64,000 nucleotides of DNA from CAVXTT01 sp963764685 (GCA_963764685.1 CAVXTT010000016.1:124001-188000), one strand, 5' to 3'. Counted from the first letter of the stretch, positions 9,600 through 18,020 are shown. Made by a program: numbers and translations. The notes: generated by a model not told the origin, from the sequence alone.

Positions 9600-10667
9600 A
9601 TGAAGCTATATGCAGTAATTATGGCCGGAGGAGTAGGATCAAGATTTTGGCCCAGAAGTAAAGAGAAAACCCCCAAACAGTTATTAAAGATATTCGGCGA
9701 CAGCACGATGATACAGGCGACAGTCGACAGACTCGAAGGACTGATAGAAAATAAGAATATTTATGTAATTACCAATAAGATCCAGCGTCCTGAAATAATT
9801 AAGCAGCTTAAACACGTTCCCGCCGAAAATATACTTGAAGAACCTTTCGGCAGAAACACTGCTGCCTGTATTGGATTAGCATCAGTGCTTATCCAAAGCA
9901 GGGATAGAGATGCTGTAACTATTATACTGCCCGCCGATCATATAATTAAAGAAAAAGATAGGTTTCACACTGCGCTAAAAAATGCAGCCGAGTTTGCTAA
10001 TAAAGCGGGCGGACTGGTTACTATCGGCATTACACCAACAAGACCGGAAACGGGATACGGCTATATACAAATAGATGAACCATCCGTTCATGATAATATT
10101 TATAAGGTATTAACTTTCGCCGAGAAACCCAACTATGCTACCGCAGTCAGGTTCCTGGACAGCGGTGACTTCCTCTGGAACAGCGGAATGTTTATCTGGA
10201 AGACAGATGCCATCCTCGACCAGATCCAGATACATATGCCCGATCTTTTTTCAGGACTTGAAAATATAAAAAAAAGTATCGGGTCACCTGACCTTGATAA
10301 AACAGTAAACAGTGTTTACGGACAGCTTAGAAATATTTCCATCGACTATGGGATAATGGAGAAATCAGATAAAGTATTTCTCACTAAAGGAAATTTCTCC
10401 TGGAGTGATGTGGGCAGCTGGGAAGAGGTTTATCAGCTTACACCTAAAAATGAAGATGGTAATGCTATTGAAGGGAATGTCTATATTGAAAAGACAGTCG
10501 ATTCCTATGTCCATTCTCCCGGAAAATTTACAGCAGTCATCGGAGCAGAAAATCTTATTATTATTAATACTGATGAAGCCTTGCTCGTATGCCGCAGGGA
10601 TAACTCACAGGATGTGAAGAAGATAGTAGATTACCTGAAGATCAATAAACTTAACGATCATATTTAA
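9600..10667 (+). CDS. manC: Mannose-1-phosphate guanylyltransferase
   Basis: This enzyme makes GDP-mannose from GTP and mannose 1-phosphate, a precursor of surface polysaccharides. The 355-residue protein has the nucleotidyltransferase signature GGVGSRFWPRSKEKTPKQLL at its N-terminus, the block EPFGRNTAACIGLAS, the metal-binding region ILPADHIIK, the sugar-binding NSGMFIWKTD and the late motif GNFSWSDVGSWEEVY. It is a single-domain enzyme without the C-terminal phosphomannose isomerase domain of bifunctional ManC/AlgA proteins. It follows the unknown helical gene by seven bases. Confidence 0.93.
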   Translation: MKLYAVIMAGGVGSRFWPRSKEKTPKQLLKIFGDSTMIQATVDRLEGLIENKNIYVITNKIQRPEIIKQLKHVPAENILEEPFGRNTAACIGLASVLIQSRDRDAVTIILPADHIIKEKDRFHTALKNAAEFANKAGGLVTIGITPTRPETGYGYIQIDEPSVHDNIYKVLTFAEKPNYATAVRFLDSGDFLWNSGMFIWKTDAILDQIQIHMPDLFSGLENIKKSIGSPDLDKTVNSVYGQLRNISIDYGIMEKSDKVFLTKGNFSWSDVGSWEEVYQLTPKNEDGNAIEGNVYIEKTVDSYVHSPGKFTAVIGAENLIIINTDEALLVCRRDNSQDVKKIVDYLKINKLNDHI

Positions 10668-10682
10668 TTACTTCTCGGCACT

Positions 10683-11330
10683 ATGGGAAGCACTGTCATA
10701 CATTTCGGCGCAACCGGTCTTGTAGGTAAAGCATTTCTTCAGATTGCCCAAAAGGAAAAACAGCTTCAGAAAATTATAGTACTCACTCGAAGAAAAATAG
10801 AATCCTGGTACAAAGCCCCCCTGATCGAACAGCATGTAATAAATTTTAATTTTCCTGATGAACTGGATTCCATTCCTGCATCCGATCTGGTCGTATGCAC
10901 TCTCGGGACTACAATAAAAAAAGCCGGCTCCCAGGATGCCTTCAAAAAAGTTGATTATGATATCCCTATGATCATTGCTCAGGATGCATTTCAAAAGGGT
11001 GCAAAATATTTTATCCTTGTGTCTTCCATTGGTGCGTCGCCTTCATCAAAAATGTTTTACCTCCGGATAAAGGGAGAGCTTGAAAGAGATCTTTCTAAAA
11101 TCCCATTTAAGGGAATTCATATTCTAAGACCATCATTATTATTAGGGAAAAGGGAAGAGTTTAGAATGGGAGAAAGAATTGGTCAGTTTGCAGCAGAACT
11201 TTATTCTGTATTTCTTCCTGCAAAGTATAAACCGGTTCGGGCAAATATCGTTGCAGGGAAAATTCACTCCATTTGCCGGAATCCAGCCGAAGGCATACAT
11301 ATTTATGAAGGGAAGAAGCTGTACTATTAA
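10683..11330 (+). CDS. NAD(P)-binding oxidoreductase of the atypical SDR (HTATIP2-like) type
   Basis: This is a 215-residue Rossmann protein. The N-terminal nucleotide-binding loop GATGLVGKAFLQ fits the atypical/extended SDR pattern GxxGxxG. A TRRK motif after beta-2 suggests NADPH preference. A middle block FILVSSIGASPSSKMFYLRI supplies the Ser and the Y-x-x-x-K-like residues, and IHILRPSLLLGKREEFR is typical of the HTATIP2/YbjT-like group. The substrate is unknown. It starts 15 bases after manC and is probably the last gene of that unit, converging with the minus-strand gene ending at 11358. Confidence 0.8.
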   Translation: MGSTVIHFGATGLVGKAFLQIAQKEKQLQKIIVLTRRKIESWYKAPLIEQHVINFNFPDELDSIPASDLVVCTLGTTIKKAGSQDAFKKVDYDIPMIIAQDAFQKGAKYFILVSSIGASPSSKMFYLRIKGELERDLSKIPFKGIHILRPSLLLGKREEFRMGERIGQFAAELYSVFLPAKYKPVRANIVAGKIHSICRNPAEGIHIYEGKKLYY

Positions 11331-11357
11331 TTTATAGAACCCTAATGGCTGCCGTTC

Positions 11358-12398
11358 TTATTTTCCAAAATATGTAAGATCGTATCCCTGCTTTATTAAT
11401 TGCGCGCGGTTGCTGTCGATGAACTCTTTTATCGCAGATGTAGGAATAACCTGAATTATACCGTATTTAATATTTTTCTGCTGTTCAACAAAAAGTTCTC
11501 CCTCGTATGGTATTACTGGATTATACTTGGCATCTGATTTTACGGTAGCCGGTTTAAGCACATATTCATATGTAGCAGGTACTCGAACAAGCAGACCCAC
11601 CAATTCAAAATTCGGTACACCATCGCGGATCGCAAGTACTATTCCTCCGCTGAATCCTTCATTAAAAACAGCATCAATAAGAAATGATCCGTTTCCATCC
11701 TTATTGGGAGAACTGACTATTGCTTTTGAAACCATCTTCTGGTTCATCGGAAATCCGAATGCATAAACAAATGATCCCCATTCAAGCTCCTCCGATTTAC
11801 CGAATGGGTAGCTGAATACCTTAAATTGATTTGCATATTCCTTATGGTAATTTTTCCCAAGCAAGGCTATATCATTTTTCCTGTCTATTGCCAGAATGTC
11901 TACTTCGCCCCGTTCCGGAAATTCAGGGATATAAACCGATTGCCCGATCTTTACCGAAATACTCTGCAGATGATCAGTAGCCCTGCCTTCTGCATCACCG
12001 AAATAAGAATATAAGGTGTCCTGGAAATCGAGTATATGGGCACAGGTAAGTAAAGCCACGCTGCCGTTTTGATTATGGATAATCGTTGCAGTACCGGCGA
12101 GAGATTGATCGAAGTAACCGGTTCTTTCCGCGAGGGTATCAATATCACCGCCGGAAATATCCTTCAGAGAGACCTTCTTTTCTATAGAAAATACCCAGGT
12201 CTTATAAAAAGCAAGACAATTAACTTTTTTAACCGATTTGCTTATATCCTCGAGCTGATCAGAGGAATTTCTGTAAGGGAATTCGCTGTCGTATTTCCCA
12301 TCCGAAAGGGTAGGGTAAGCGGTGTCATAAATTATTGAGCTGCAGGAGAATGAAAGTAGTGAGGCCAGGAACAAGAGAAATATAATTAAAGTTTTCAC
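11358..12398 (-). CDS. Trypsin-like serine peptidase lipoprotein
   Basis: This is a secreted lipoprotein with a chymotrypsin-fold protease domain. A lipobox ending FSCSS places the acylated Cys at residue 19 after a hydrophobic signal. The catalytic His is in LLTCAHILDF, the Asp in AIDRKNDIALLGK, and the nucleophile in NEGFSGGIVLAI (GxSGG, here GFSGG). The order His-Asp-Ser and 346-residue length fit the trypsin_2 / S1 group without a PDZ domain. The fold is clear but the substrate is unknown. It is monocistronic and convergent with the gene ending at 11330. Confidence 0.8.
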   Translation of the reverse strand: MKTLIIFLLFLASLLSFSCSSIIYDTAYPTLSDGKYDSEFPYRNSSDQLEDISKSVKKVNCLAFYKTWVFSIEKKVSLKDISGGDIDTLAERTGYFDQSLAGTATIIHNQNGSVALLTCAHILDFQDTLYSYFGDAEGRATDHLQSISVKIGQSVYIPEFPERGEVDILAIDRKNDIALLGKNYHKEYANQFKVFSYPFGKSEELEWGSFVYAFGFPMNQKMVSKAIVSSPNKDGNGSFLIDAVFNEGFSGGIVLAIRDGVPNFELVGLLVRVPATYEYVLKPATVKSDAKYNPVIPYEGELFVEQQKNIKYGIIQVIPTSAIKEFIDSNRAQLIKQGYDLTYFGK

Positions 12399-12482
12399 GC
12401 AACAAACGTATTGTTGTTTATGATTATTAAATTACTCTAAAAAAAGAGGGGTGTCAAATCAAAACAACTGTACGGAAACCTG

Positions 12483-12504
12483 GCCGAATAAACGGTCTTT
12501 TTTG
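12483..12504 (+). terminator. Weak hairpin plus T-run upstream of phhA
   Basis: GGCCG and CGGTC form a five-base stem (one G-U pair) around a short A-rich loop, followed by six T residues. It lies about 100 bases before the phenylalanine hydroxylase start on the same strand, with no plus-strand gene ending nearby. It could be a leader attenuator or a chance structure. Confidence 0.25.
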
Positions 12505-12606
12505 CTTGTGAAGTACTTTACATATTCCTGCATTAGATTGATATTCTATATTAAACTATTTAATTTCTGTTAAACCAAATCATTCATTTCAAGAAGGATT
12601 TATCTT

Positions 12607-13431
12607 ATGAATAAAGGAACCGGGAAAGAGGAGAAAGAAATATTGTCAGCATATGAAAAAGCTGCCCAGGAAGGAATAGATCCAAGGTGTATTCCGCAGC
12701 GTCTCGAAGGACCTGTCCCCGAGCACGATGATATTGTATATCCCGATTATCCTGAATCCGATCAGGAGACATGGCGCTTCCTTTATAACAGACAGATGGG
12801 ATTTCTTCCAGGCAGAGTATGTGAAGAATACCTAACCGGGGCAAAGAAATTGAATTTTACACCGGACCGTATCCCCGCTCTTAAAGATCTTAGCCATGTT
12901 TTCCTTAAAAACACAGGATGGAAAATTGCACGTGTACCCGGTCTAATTCACGAACAAAACTTTTTTGAAATGTTAAGAAGAAAGGTTTTCCCTTCAACTG
13001 ATTATATAAGAGGAAAGGATGAACTTGATTATACCCCTGCCCCGGATCTTTTCCACGATATGTTCGGACATATGCCCCTGCTTACAGATATTAACTTTGC
13101 CTCCTTCTACCAGATGTTCGGAGAAGCTGCACTTAATGCTGAAGGTATGGATAGAAAGTATCTTGAAACATTCCATTGGTTCACTGTAGAGTTCGGTCTG
13201 ATAAAGCAGCCTGAAGGAATGCGTATTTATGGTGCAGGTATTATTTCCTCAAAAGGGGAGGTACAGCACGCCCTTTCAAATGATGTAAAGGTTATCGATT
13301 TTGATGTCGAGAAGATAATTAACCAGGAATATGATGTCTGGCATCTTCAGCCTGTACTTTTCGCAATAAATTCATTCAGCCAGTTAGAAGAAGGATTTAA
13401 GACATGGACAAAGAGCAGGGGACTTATCTGA
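12607..13431 (+). CDS. phhA: Phenylalanine 4-hydroxylase
   Basis: This non-haem iron enzyme converts phenylalanine to tyrosine using O2 and a tetrahydropterin. The 274-residue protein is the bacterial catalytic-domain-only form without a regulatory ACT domain. Iron ligands are His150 and His155 in PDLFHDMFGHMPLL and Glu195 in HWFTVEFGLI. The pterin/substrate region (VPGLIHEQNFFEML) is intact. The start is supported by AAGAAGGA about 13 bases upstream. Downstream on the same strand is a pterin-synthesis gene set (14355-16748) that could supply its cofactor, and an aroF-tyrA pair lies at 46.8-49.0 kb. Confidence 0.96.
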   Translation: MNKGTGKEEKEILSAYEKAAQEGIDPRCIPQRLEGPVPEHDDIVYPDYPESDQETWRFLYNRQMGFLPGRVCEEYLTGAKKLNFTPDRIPALKDLSHVFLKNTGWKIARVPGLIHEQNFFEMLRRKVFPSTDYIRGKDELDYTPAPDLFHDMFGHMPLLTDINFASFYQMFGEAALNAEGMDRKYLETFHWFTVEFGLIKQPEGMRIYGAGIISSKGEVQHALSNDVKVIDFDVEKIINQEYDVWHLQPVLFAINSFSQLEEGFKTWTKSRGLI

Positions 13432-13881
13432 TTAGTGCGGAGGTTCGGAAGTGCTGAAGTGCGGAGTAGATGACCGTCGATTAGTAGTGCCATTTCAACG
13501 GTAGGAATCTTTCTTATAGAGACTATGCTGAATAATGATCCGGATTTCACCGACAACTCATGAACCCCCATCTCGATCTCTAAAGAGCAGGGGGAGGAGC
13601 AAATGATAAATGAATTATATGATTTTTTATTGGTAAAATCCTCAACTATAATTTTCTCACAACCTCTCCCGGGAGAGGGAATGCAGTAATAATGGTATAT
13701 TTTCTCTTTTTCCTCCCTACAGGTTATTCGTCAACAAATCAACCGACAGGGAAACTAACGAATTTCTTTCCTAAATTTGAACCTGCTCAAGAAAATTTTT
13801 GTTATTGAAACAGGTTCCAGCTTTCACCAGGAAGCCGGAATCTGTTTTTATAACAAAGAAAAACAATAAATAAGGATAAAA
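13432..13881. repeat. Gene-free gap with degenerate intergenic repeats
   Basis: No coding region is supported here. Directly after the phhA stop comes a GTGCGGAG-like short repeat (13436-13470). It is followed by a sequence resembling the dispersed class TGCCATTTCAACG...GGAATCTTTCTT, and then by hairpins: CCCCCATCTC...GCAGGGGG near 13566-13593 and the perfect palindrome CTCTCCCGGGAGAG near 13664-13677. The promoter for the bcp-pterin genes must lie in the last 150 bases, but no consensus can be called. Confidence 0.5.
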
Positions 13882-14346
13882 ATGTTAAAAGAAGGTCAGA
13901 AGGCCCCCTCGTTTATTTCCATAGATCAGGATGGGAATAAAATAGCACTAAAGGATCTGAAAGGTTCTAATGTAGTACTTTATTTCTACCCGAAAGACGA
14001 TACATCCGGATGTACTAAAGAAGCCTGCAGTTTCAGGGATGAGCTCCCGCGGTTCGAAAATCTTGATGCAGTGATCATAGGTGTTAGTGCCGATTCCGAA
14101 GATTCTCATAAAAAGTTTGCCGAGAAATTCAGCCTTCCTTTCAGTCTCCTGGCCGATGAAGATAAAAAAATTATCAACGCTTACGGAGTATGGAAGGAAA
14201 AAAGTATGTATGGTAAAAAGTATATGGGCATTGAAAGGACTACCTATATTATCGATCGTGAAGGCGTCATCAGAAAAATATTTCCAAAAGTAAAAGTTGA
14301 TGATCATAACCGAGAGATACTCGAAGTGCTTTCGCAATTAAATTAA
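13882..14346 (+). CDS. bcp: Thiol peroxidase of the Bcp/PrxQ family
   Basis: This cytoplasmic peroxiredoxin reduces hydrogen peroxide and organic hydroperoxides through thioredoxin. It has 154 residues, the family length. The peroxidatic cysteine is C44 and the resolving cysteine C49 in the PrxQ-type motif DTSGCTKEACSFRD, five residues apart. The supporting arginine lies in MGIERTTYIIDREG. It begins a tight gene run: the pterin synthase gene starts eight bases later. Its place there may reflect protection of oxygen-sensitive tetrahydropterins, which is an inference only. Confidence 0.95.
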   Translation: MLKEGQKAPSFISIDQDGNKIALKDLKGSNVVLYFYPKDDTSGCTKEACSFRDELPRFENLDAVIIGVSADSEDSHKKFAEKFSLPFSLLADEDKKIINAYGVWKEKSMYGKKYMGIERTTYIIDREGVIRKIFPKVKVDDHNREILEVLSQLN

Positions 14347-14354
14347 GGACTAAA

Positions 14355-14762
14355 ATGTTTTATGTAACAAGAAAAGAAACTTTCAGCGCCGCGCATAGGT
14401 TATTTAATCCTGCCTTAAGTGATGCGGAGAATGAAAGAACTTTCGGCAAATGCAGCAATCCAAACTGGCACGGGCATAACTATACACTTGAAGTTACAGT
14501 TGCAGGAGATGTGAATCCTGATACAGGGTTTGTAATAAATCTTTCCATTCTTAAGGAAATCCTTAAGGAGCACATAATCAGCAAGGTCGACCATAGGAAT
14601 CTTAACCTTGATACCGACTTTATGCGCGGGATAATTCCTTCGACTGAAAATATAACAATAGCTGTCTGGAATCAGCTGTATGATAAGCTGCCTTCCGGAA
14701 AATTGTATTCCGTGAAATTATCGGAAACAGAAAACAATTATTTTGAATATAGAGGAGAGTAA
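14355..14762 (+). CDS. 6-pyruvoyl-tetrahydropterin synthase / QueD family
   Basis: This T-fold enzyme converts 7,8-dihydroneopterin triphosphate. It has 135 residues. Zinc ligands are His14 (SAAHRL) and His39/His41 (NWHGHNY), and the catalytic Cys33 is in GKCSNPNWHGH. The family includes PTPS (biopterin route) and QueD (queuosine route), and these motifs alone do not fully separate them. The neighbours favour PTPS: folE follows by one base and two SDR reductase genes come next, whereas no queC, queE or queF is present. The frame is intact and it is coupled on both sides. Confidence 0.88.
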   Translation: MFYVTRKETFSAAHRLFNPALSDAENERTFGKCSNPNWHGHNYTLEVTVAGDVNPDTGFVINLSILKEILKEHIISKVDHRNLNLDTDFMRGIIPSTENITIAVWNQLYDKLPSGKLYSVKLSETENNYFEYRGE

Positions 14763-14763
14763 A

Positions 14764-15331
14764 ATGAAGCATCCCGGAATTCAGAAACTTGTATCGGATC
14801 TGCTAAAAGAAATTGGAGAGGATCCGAAAAGAGAAGGATTGCTCAACACGCCCCAAGAGAGTAGCAAAAGCATACGAATTCCTTTGTGCCGGATATGAAA
14901 CAAATATCGAGACCGTGCTTAACAACGCAGTCTTCCAGGAGAAGTATGATGAAATGGTGCTTGTGAAGAATATTGATTTTTATAGTCTGTGCGAACATCA
15001 TATGCTCCCATTTTATGGGAAGGTTCACGTGGCATATATCCCCGACGGGAAGATAGTAGGGCTTAGTAAAATACCACGCCTGGTGGAAGTTTTTTCCAGA
15101 AGACTGCAAGTACAGGAAAGAATGACACAGCAGATTGCAGAAACTCTATTAGAATATTTGAACCCCCAGGGTGTAGCTGTTGTATCTGAAGCATATCATA
15201 TGTGTATGATGATGAGAGGCGTTCAGAAACAGAATTCATCCTGCACTGCCAGTTCAATGCTTGGAGTATTTAAAGAAGATGCAAGAACAAGATCCGAATT
15301 TTTAACCTTAATCAGCGATATAAATTTATAA
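14764..15331 (+). CDS. folE: GTP cyclohydrolase I, one frameshift
   Basis: This enzyme makes 7,8-dihydroneopterin triphosphate from GTP, the first step of folate and biopterin synthesis. The start at 14764 gives MKHPGIQKLVSDLLKEIGED and the typical REGLLNTP. A run of four C at 14850-14853 then has one base too many, and the next frame continues with KRVAKAYEFLCAGY. Zinc and active-site residues are seen in SLCEHHMLPFYGKVH (Cys, His) and YHMCMMMRGVQKQ (second Cys). The corrected length is about 188 residues, which is normal. It overlaps the next gene by one base. Confidence 0.93.
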
Positions 15332-16044
15332 TGGAAAAAGAAAAACCGGGTATCTGGATTACAGGTGCAAGTTCCGGGATAGGGAAAGAAGCTGCTAAGG
15401 AATTTGCGCGCATCGGTTGTGACGTATATGCATCGGCACGAAGGGTAACAGAGCTGGACAGACTGAAGAGCGAGATGAATAAAGAAAAGCTGGATCTTCA
15501 GGTGTACCCCTGCAATATTGCTTCAGCGGCTAATGTTGACCAGACTATTAAGAAAATAACAGCCGCCGGGAGAATTGACTGCCTGGTTAATAATGCTGGC
15601 ATTACCTCTTATAAAAGTGCAGAGGATAATTCCATCCAGGAGATAAATGACATTATAAATACGAATCTTCTCGGTGCCCTTTACAGCATTAAATACTGTC
15701 TGCCCCAAATGATAAAAAGAAAAAGCGGGGTGATAATAAATGTCTTATCTACAGCTGTAAAAAATACTTTTACCGAAAGCAGTGCTTATACGGCATCTAA
15801 AATGGGATTGCTGGGATATACAAATGTGCTCAGGGAGGAGGTAAGGAAGTACAACATACGGGTAGTTAATGTAATCCCCGGTGCTACAGAAACACCAATG
15901 TGGCCCCAGGAGGTAAGAAAAGAAAAAGCAGAAAGGATGATGACCCCCGATGAGATAGCAAGGGTGCTTGTTTCGATATTTCTGCAGAAGGGAAACCTGG
16001 TTACGGAAGAGATAACTATAAGACCTATCCAGGGAAATTTATAA
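15331..16044 (+). CDS. Short-chain dehydrogenase, candidate pterin reductase 1
   Basis: This classical SDR has 237 residues. It shows the NADP-binding motif TGASSGIGKEAA, an SARR motif after beta-2 (NADPH type), the NNAG motif (VNNAGITS) and the catalytic Ser plus Tyr-x-x-x-Lys in YTASKMGLLG. It is translationally coupled on both sides (one-base TAATG overlaps with folE and with the next SDR). Because it follows PTPS and folE, the best guess is reduction of a 6-pyruvoyl- or sepiapterin-like side chain. A 3-oxoacyl-ACP reductase-like role cannot be excluded from sequence alone. Confidence 0.82.
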   Translation: MEKEKPGIWITGASSGIGKEAAKEFARIGCDVYASARRVTELDRLKSEMNKEKLDLQVYPCNIASAANVDQTIKKITAAGRIDCLVNNAGITSYKSAEDNSIQEINDIINTNLLGALYSIKYCLPQMIKRKSGVIINVLSTAVKNTFTESSAYTASKMGLLGYTNVLREEVRKYNIRVVNVIPGATETPMWPQEVRKEKAERMMTPDEIARVLVSIFLQKGNLVTEEITIRPIQGNL

Positions 16045-16748
16045 TGAGTGATATAACAATAGTTACGGGCGCAAGTAAAGGTATTGGAAGGGCAATTGCT
16101 TTACGTATGGCTGAAGAGGGACATAATTTAATGCTTATTTCAAGAGATGAAAAAAAGCTGAAAGAAGTTAAATCAGAAATACTAAGTAAAAATGTTGAAT
16201 GCGAATATTTCCCCGGTGATGTTGCAGACAAAGCTTTTGTTAATGAGTCGGTAAAGAAAATTTATAATAAATACGGAAGAGTTGATCACCTGGTCAACAA
16301 TGCCGGTATTGGGATATTTAAACAGTTTGTTGATTCCTCGGTTGAGGAATTCAGAAAACAGATGGATGTAAATATTTTCGGAGTATATAATTTTACCAGG
16401 GCAGTAATAGACGGTATGATCAGGCAGCGGAGCGGATCGATAATAAACATTGCATCGCTGGCAGGGAAGAACTCTTTTGTTGGGGGAACAATGTACTCCG
16501 CAACCAAGCACGCGTTACTTGGATTTACAAGATCCTTGATGCTTGAAGTTAGAATGTATAATATAAGAGTTGCTGCAATTTGTCCCGGCAGTGTAGCCAC
16601 CGATCTCATCTCCGGCTCAATGGCACCGCCCCCGATGGATAAAATATTACGGGCTGAAGATATTGCCGAAACAGTTATGTCAATAATTAAAATGCCTGCC
16701 CGGGCTTTAATCAGCGAGATAGATATAAGACCCACAAACCCGAAATAG
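16044..16748 (+). CDS. Short-chain dehydrogenase, candidate pterin reductase 2
   Basis: This is a second classical SDR of 234 residues, paralogous to the preceding one: both end with an EI-x-IRP pattern. Visible motifs are TGASKGIGRAIALRMAEEG, SRDEKK, VNNAGIGIF and the catalytic YSATKHALLG. It starts inside the stop of the previous SDR. Two consecutive reductases after PTPS match the two carbonyl reductions needed to go from 6-pyruvoyl-tetrahydropterin to a biopterin. This pathway role is inferred from context. Its stop codon is followed at once by an octamer repeat tract. Confidence 0.82.
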   Translation: MSDITIVTGASKGIGRAIALRMAEEGHNLMLISRDEKKLKEVKSEILSKNVECEYFPGDVADKAFVNESVKKIYNKYGRVDHLVNNAGIGIFKQFVDSSVEEFRKQMDVNIFGVYNFTRAVIDGMIRQRSGSIINIASLAGKNSFVGGTMYSATKHALLGFTRSLMLEVRMYNIRVAAICPGSVATDLISGSMAPPPMDKILRAEDIAETVMSIIKMPARALISEIDIRPTNPK

Positions 16749-16784
16749 CTGGTTCGATGGTTCGATGGTACGATGGTTCGAGTG
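16749..16784. repeat. Octamer tandem tract GTTCGATG
   Basis: Immediately after the TAG stop at 16746-16748 comes about three and a half copies of the 8-mer GTTCGATG with small changes. The same octamer in reverse complement (CATCGAAC) forms the longer tract at 41679-41768. Both tracts sit within a few hundred bases of an 11-nt-phased palindrome. Confidence 0.75.
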
Positions 16785-16945
16785 TTCTTAAAATAAGAAC
16801 CAGGAACCAGGCACTAAGAAACAGAACAATACTTCATTGATCGCAATAATTGACCTACAGCTACTAAACAACTCTTTGTCCGAACCCCATTAAACTGCAT
16901 TAAAGGATTAATAATACGTTTTATAGTTAAATAACAAAGATTTGG

Positions 16946-17055
16946 TAGCTAATCCTCTACCAATCCTGATGCAATCCTGATGTAATCCTCATAATTGGGC
17001 AAAAGTGAGGATTAGATGAGGATTAGATGAGGATTAGATCAGGATTACATAGCTA
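16946..17055. repeat. Long palindrome A with arms on an exact 11-nt period
   Basis: The left arm (16946-16991) and right arm (17006-17055) are imperfect reverse complements separated by about 14 bases, with outer ends TAGCTA and TAGCTA. The left arm carries AATCCT at 16951, 16962, 16973 and 16984. The right arm carries AGGATT at 17008, 17019, 17030 and 17041. All steps are exactly 11 bases. As RNA it would be a long hairpin presenting the same motif once per A-form turn. No coding potential is seen. Its closest relative in the window is at 41814-41929. Confidence 0.8.
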
Positions 17056-17500
17056 ATAAAGAATATTTATTTAAGAAATTTTTTGTATAAAAATTATACA
17101 GTAGTCCAGGCTGTAAGGGCTGATTTTTTAATGTAGCAATCGTTCCGATTGACAGAAATGCAAATATATGGTGGAATTCTCACCAGCACGCTAGCAGCGG
17201 AGTGAATTTACAATCTATATATCAGTCCATTTATTAATGGGTTATTTGATTCGTTCCACTCGTTGTAATAATTGCTCTTTAATGACCAATAATCAATAAC
17301 TAAAAGCCAAGAAACAAGAACTAACTACAGGAACCTTCTGGCTTCCAGAAATGTTAACGGGTTGTTTTTTATTCCAATGTTTTGGACAAATGCATTATTC
17401 CTGCCGTGCAGCCTTATTCCCTTATTCTGCTTCCTTAAAAGGGCTTGGTATCCTCAGTAAATCAGCATCTGTTTAACTGAAATACAAAACTTTTCCTGAC

Positions 17501-17637
17501 CCTTAGTAGCAACATACACCCACAAACTCTTAACCTTATTAGCTTATCTGAGAGCAATTTATCAACAGAATTTCGCAAGGTCCTGGATAAGCTAATAAGG
17601 TAGTTAAGGTTGGGGGTGGTACTCCTTGCTACTAAGG
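17501..17637. repeat. Long palindrome B
   Basis: The outer arms CCTTAGTAGCAA (17501-17512) and TTGCTACTAAGG (17626-17637) are perfect inverted copies. Inside them, CCTTATTAGCTTATC (ending near 17549) pairs perfectly with GATAAGCTAATAAGG (17586-17600), and the segments between show partial complementarity (CACCC/GGGTG, CTTAA/TTAAG). The loop is about 36 bases. The sequence is unrelated to palindrome A, but the architecture is alike: roughly 50-nt imperfect arms in a gene-free gap. Confidence 0.75.
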
Positions 17638-17874
17638 TTTCGAACAGATTTCAGCAATATCATTTTTGCCTGCCTGATAATTGACTATCAATAACTAATA
17701 ACTTTAAGACTAAATAATTTGTGATCAATACAAATTTATCACCTTTTTAAGAGGGGCTCTTTTTTACTCTATCGTTTTGGACAGGTCTGGAACTAATAAC
17801 TAAGTTACTAAAGTTTTCTTTTTGGTTTGTATTTGTAATTTTTATAACTTTAAAAGATTAGATTTTATTTTGTG

Positions 17875-17891
17875 TACGGAACATTTCCGTA
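17875..17891. promoter_or_regulatory. 17-bp palindrome upstream of actA
   Basis: TACGGAA and TTCCGTA are perfect seven-base arms around CAT. The site lies about 130 bp before the actA start inside the presumed promoter zone. It could be an operator for the respiratory operon. The evidence is symmetry and position only. Confidence 0.35.
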
Positions 17892-18020
17892 TCCAAGGCG
17901 GTTCCTTTGCTGCCTTTCTGACTCAACTTTACCAATAATTAATAATTCCATCCTGCTATTTTTACGGCCGTGGTGGAGCTATATTTTATAGTACATAAAA
18001 CTTTAACCCCCAGGTTAATA

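Larger units (their letters stand above)
16785..18020. other. Large gene-free region upstream of the act operon
   Basis: About 1.2 kb without a supportable gene. Besides palindromes A (16946-17055) and B (17501-17637), it holds an AAGAAC/ACTAAG-type short repeat (17300-17325), a small hairpin TTCTGG/CCAGAA near 17336-17350 and a weak AAGAG/CTCTT hairpin followed by T residues near 17749-17767. The palindrome TACGGAA-CAT-TTCCGTA is at 17875-17891. The long AT-rich stretch 17690-17880 is the likely promoter zone for actA, but no hexamers can be fixed. Confidence 0.5.

Noticed and set aside
14355..14762. Queuosine biosynthesis locus (queD)
   Set aside because: No queC, queE or queF is nearby. 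The neighbours are folE and two SDRs, which fit a biopterin-type route better, though QueD is not fully excluded.
17100..17260. tRNA or rRNA gene in the long gap before actA
   Set aside because: No cloverleaf with T-loop GTTCRA and matching acceptor stem could be found, and no rRNA signature.
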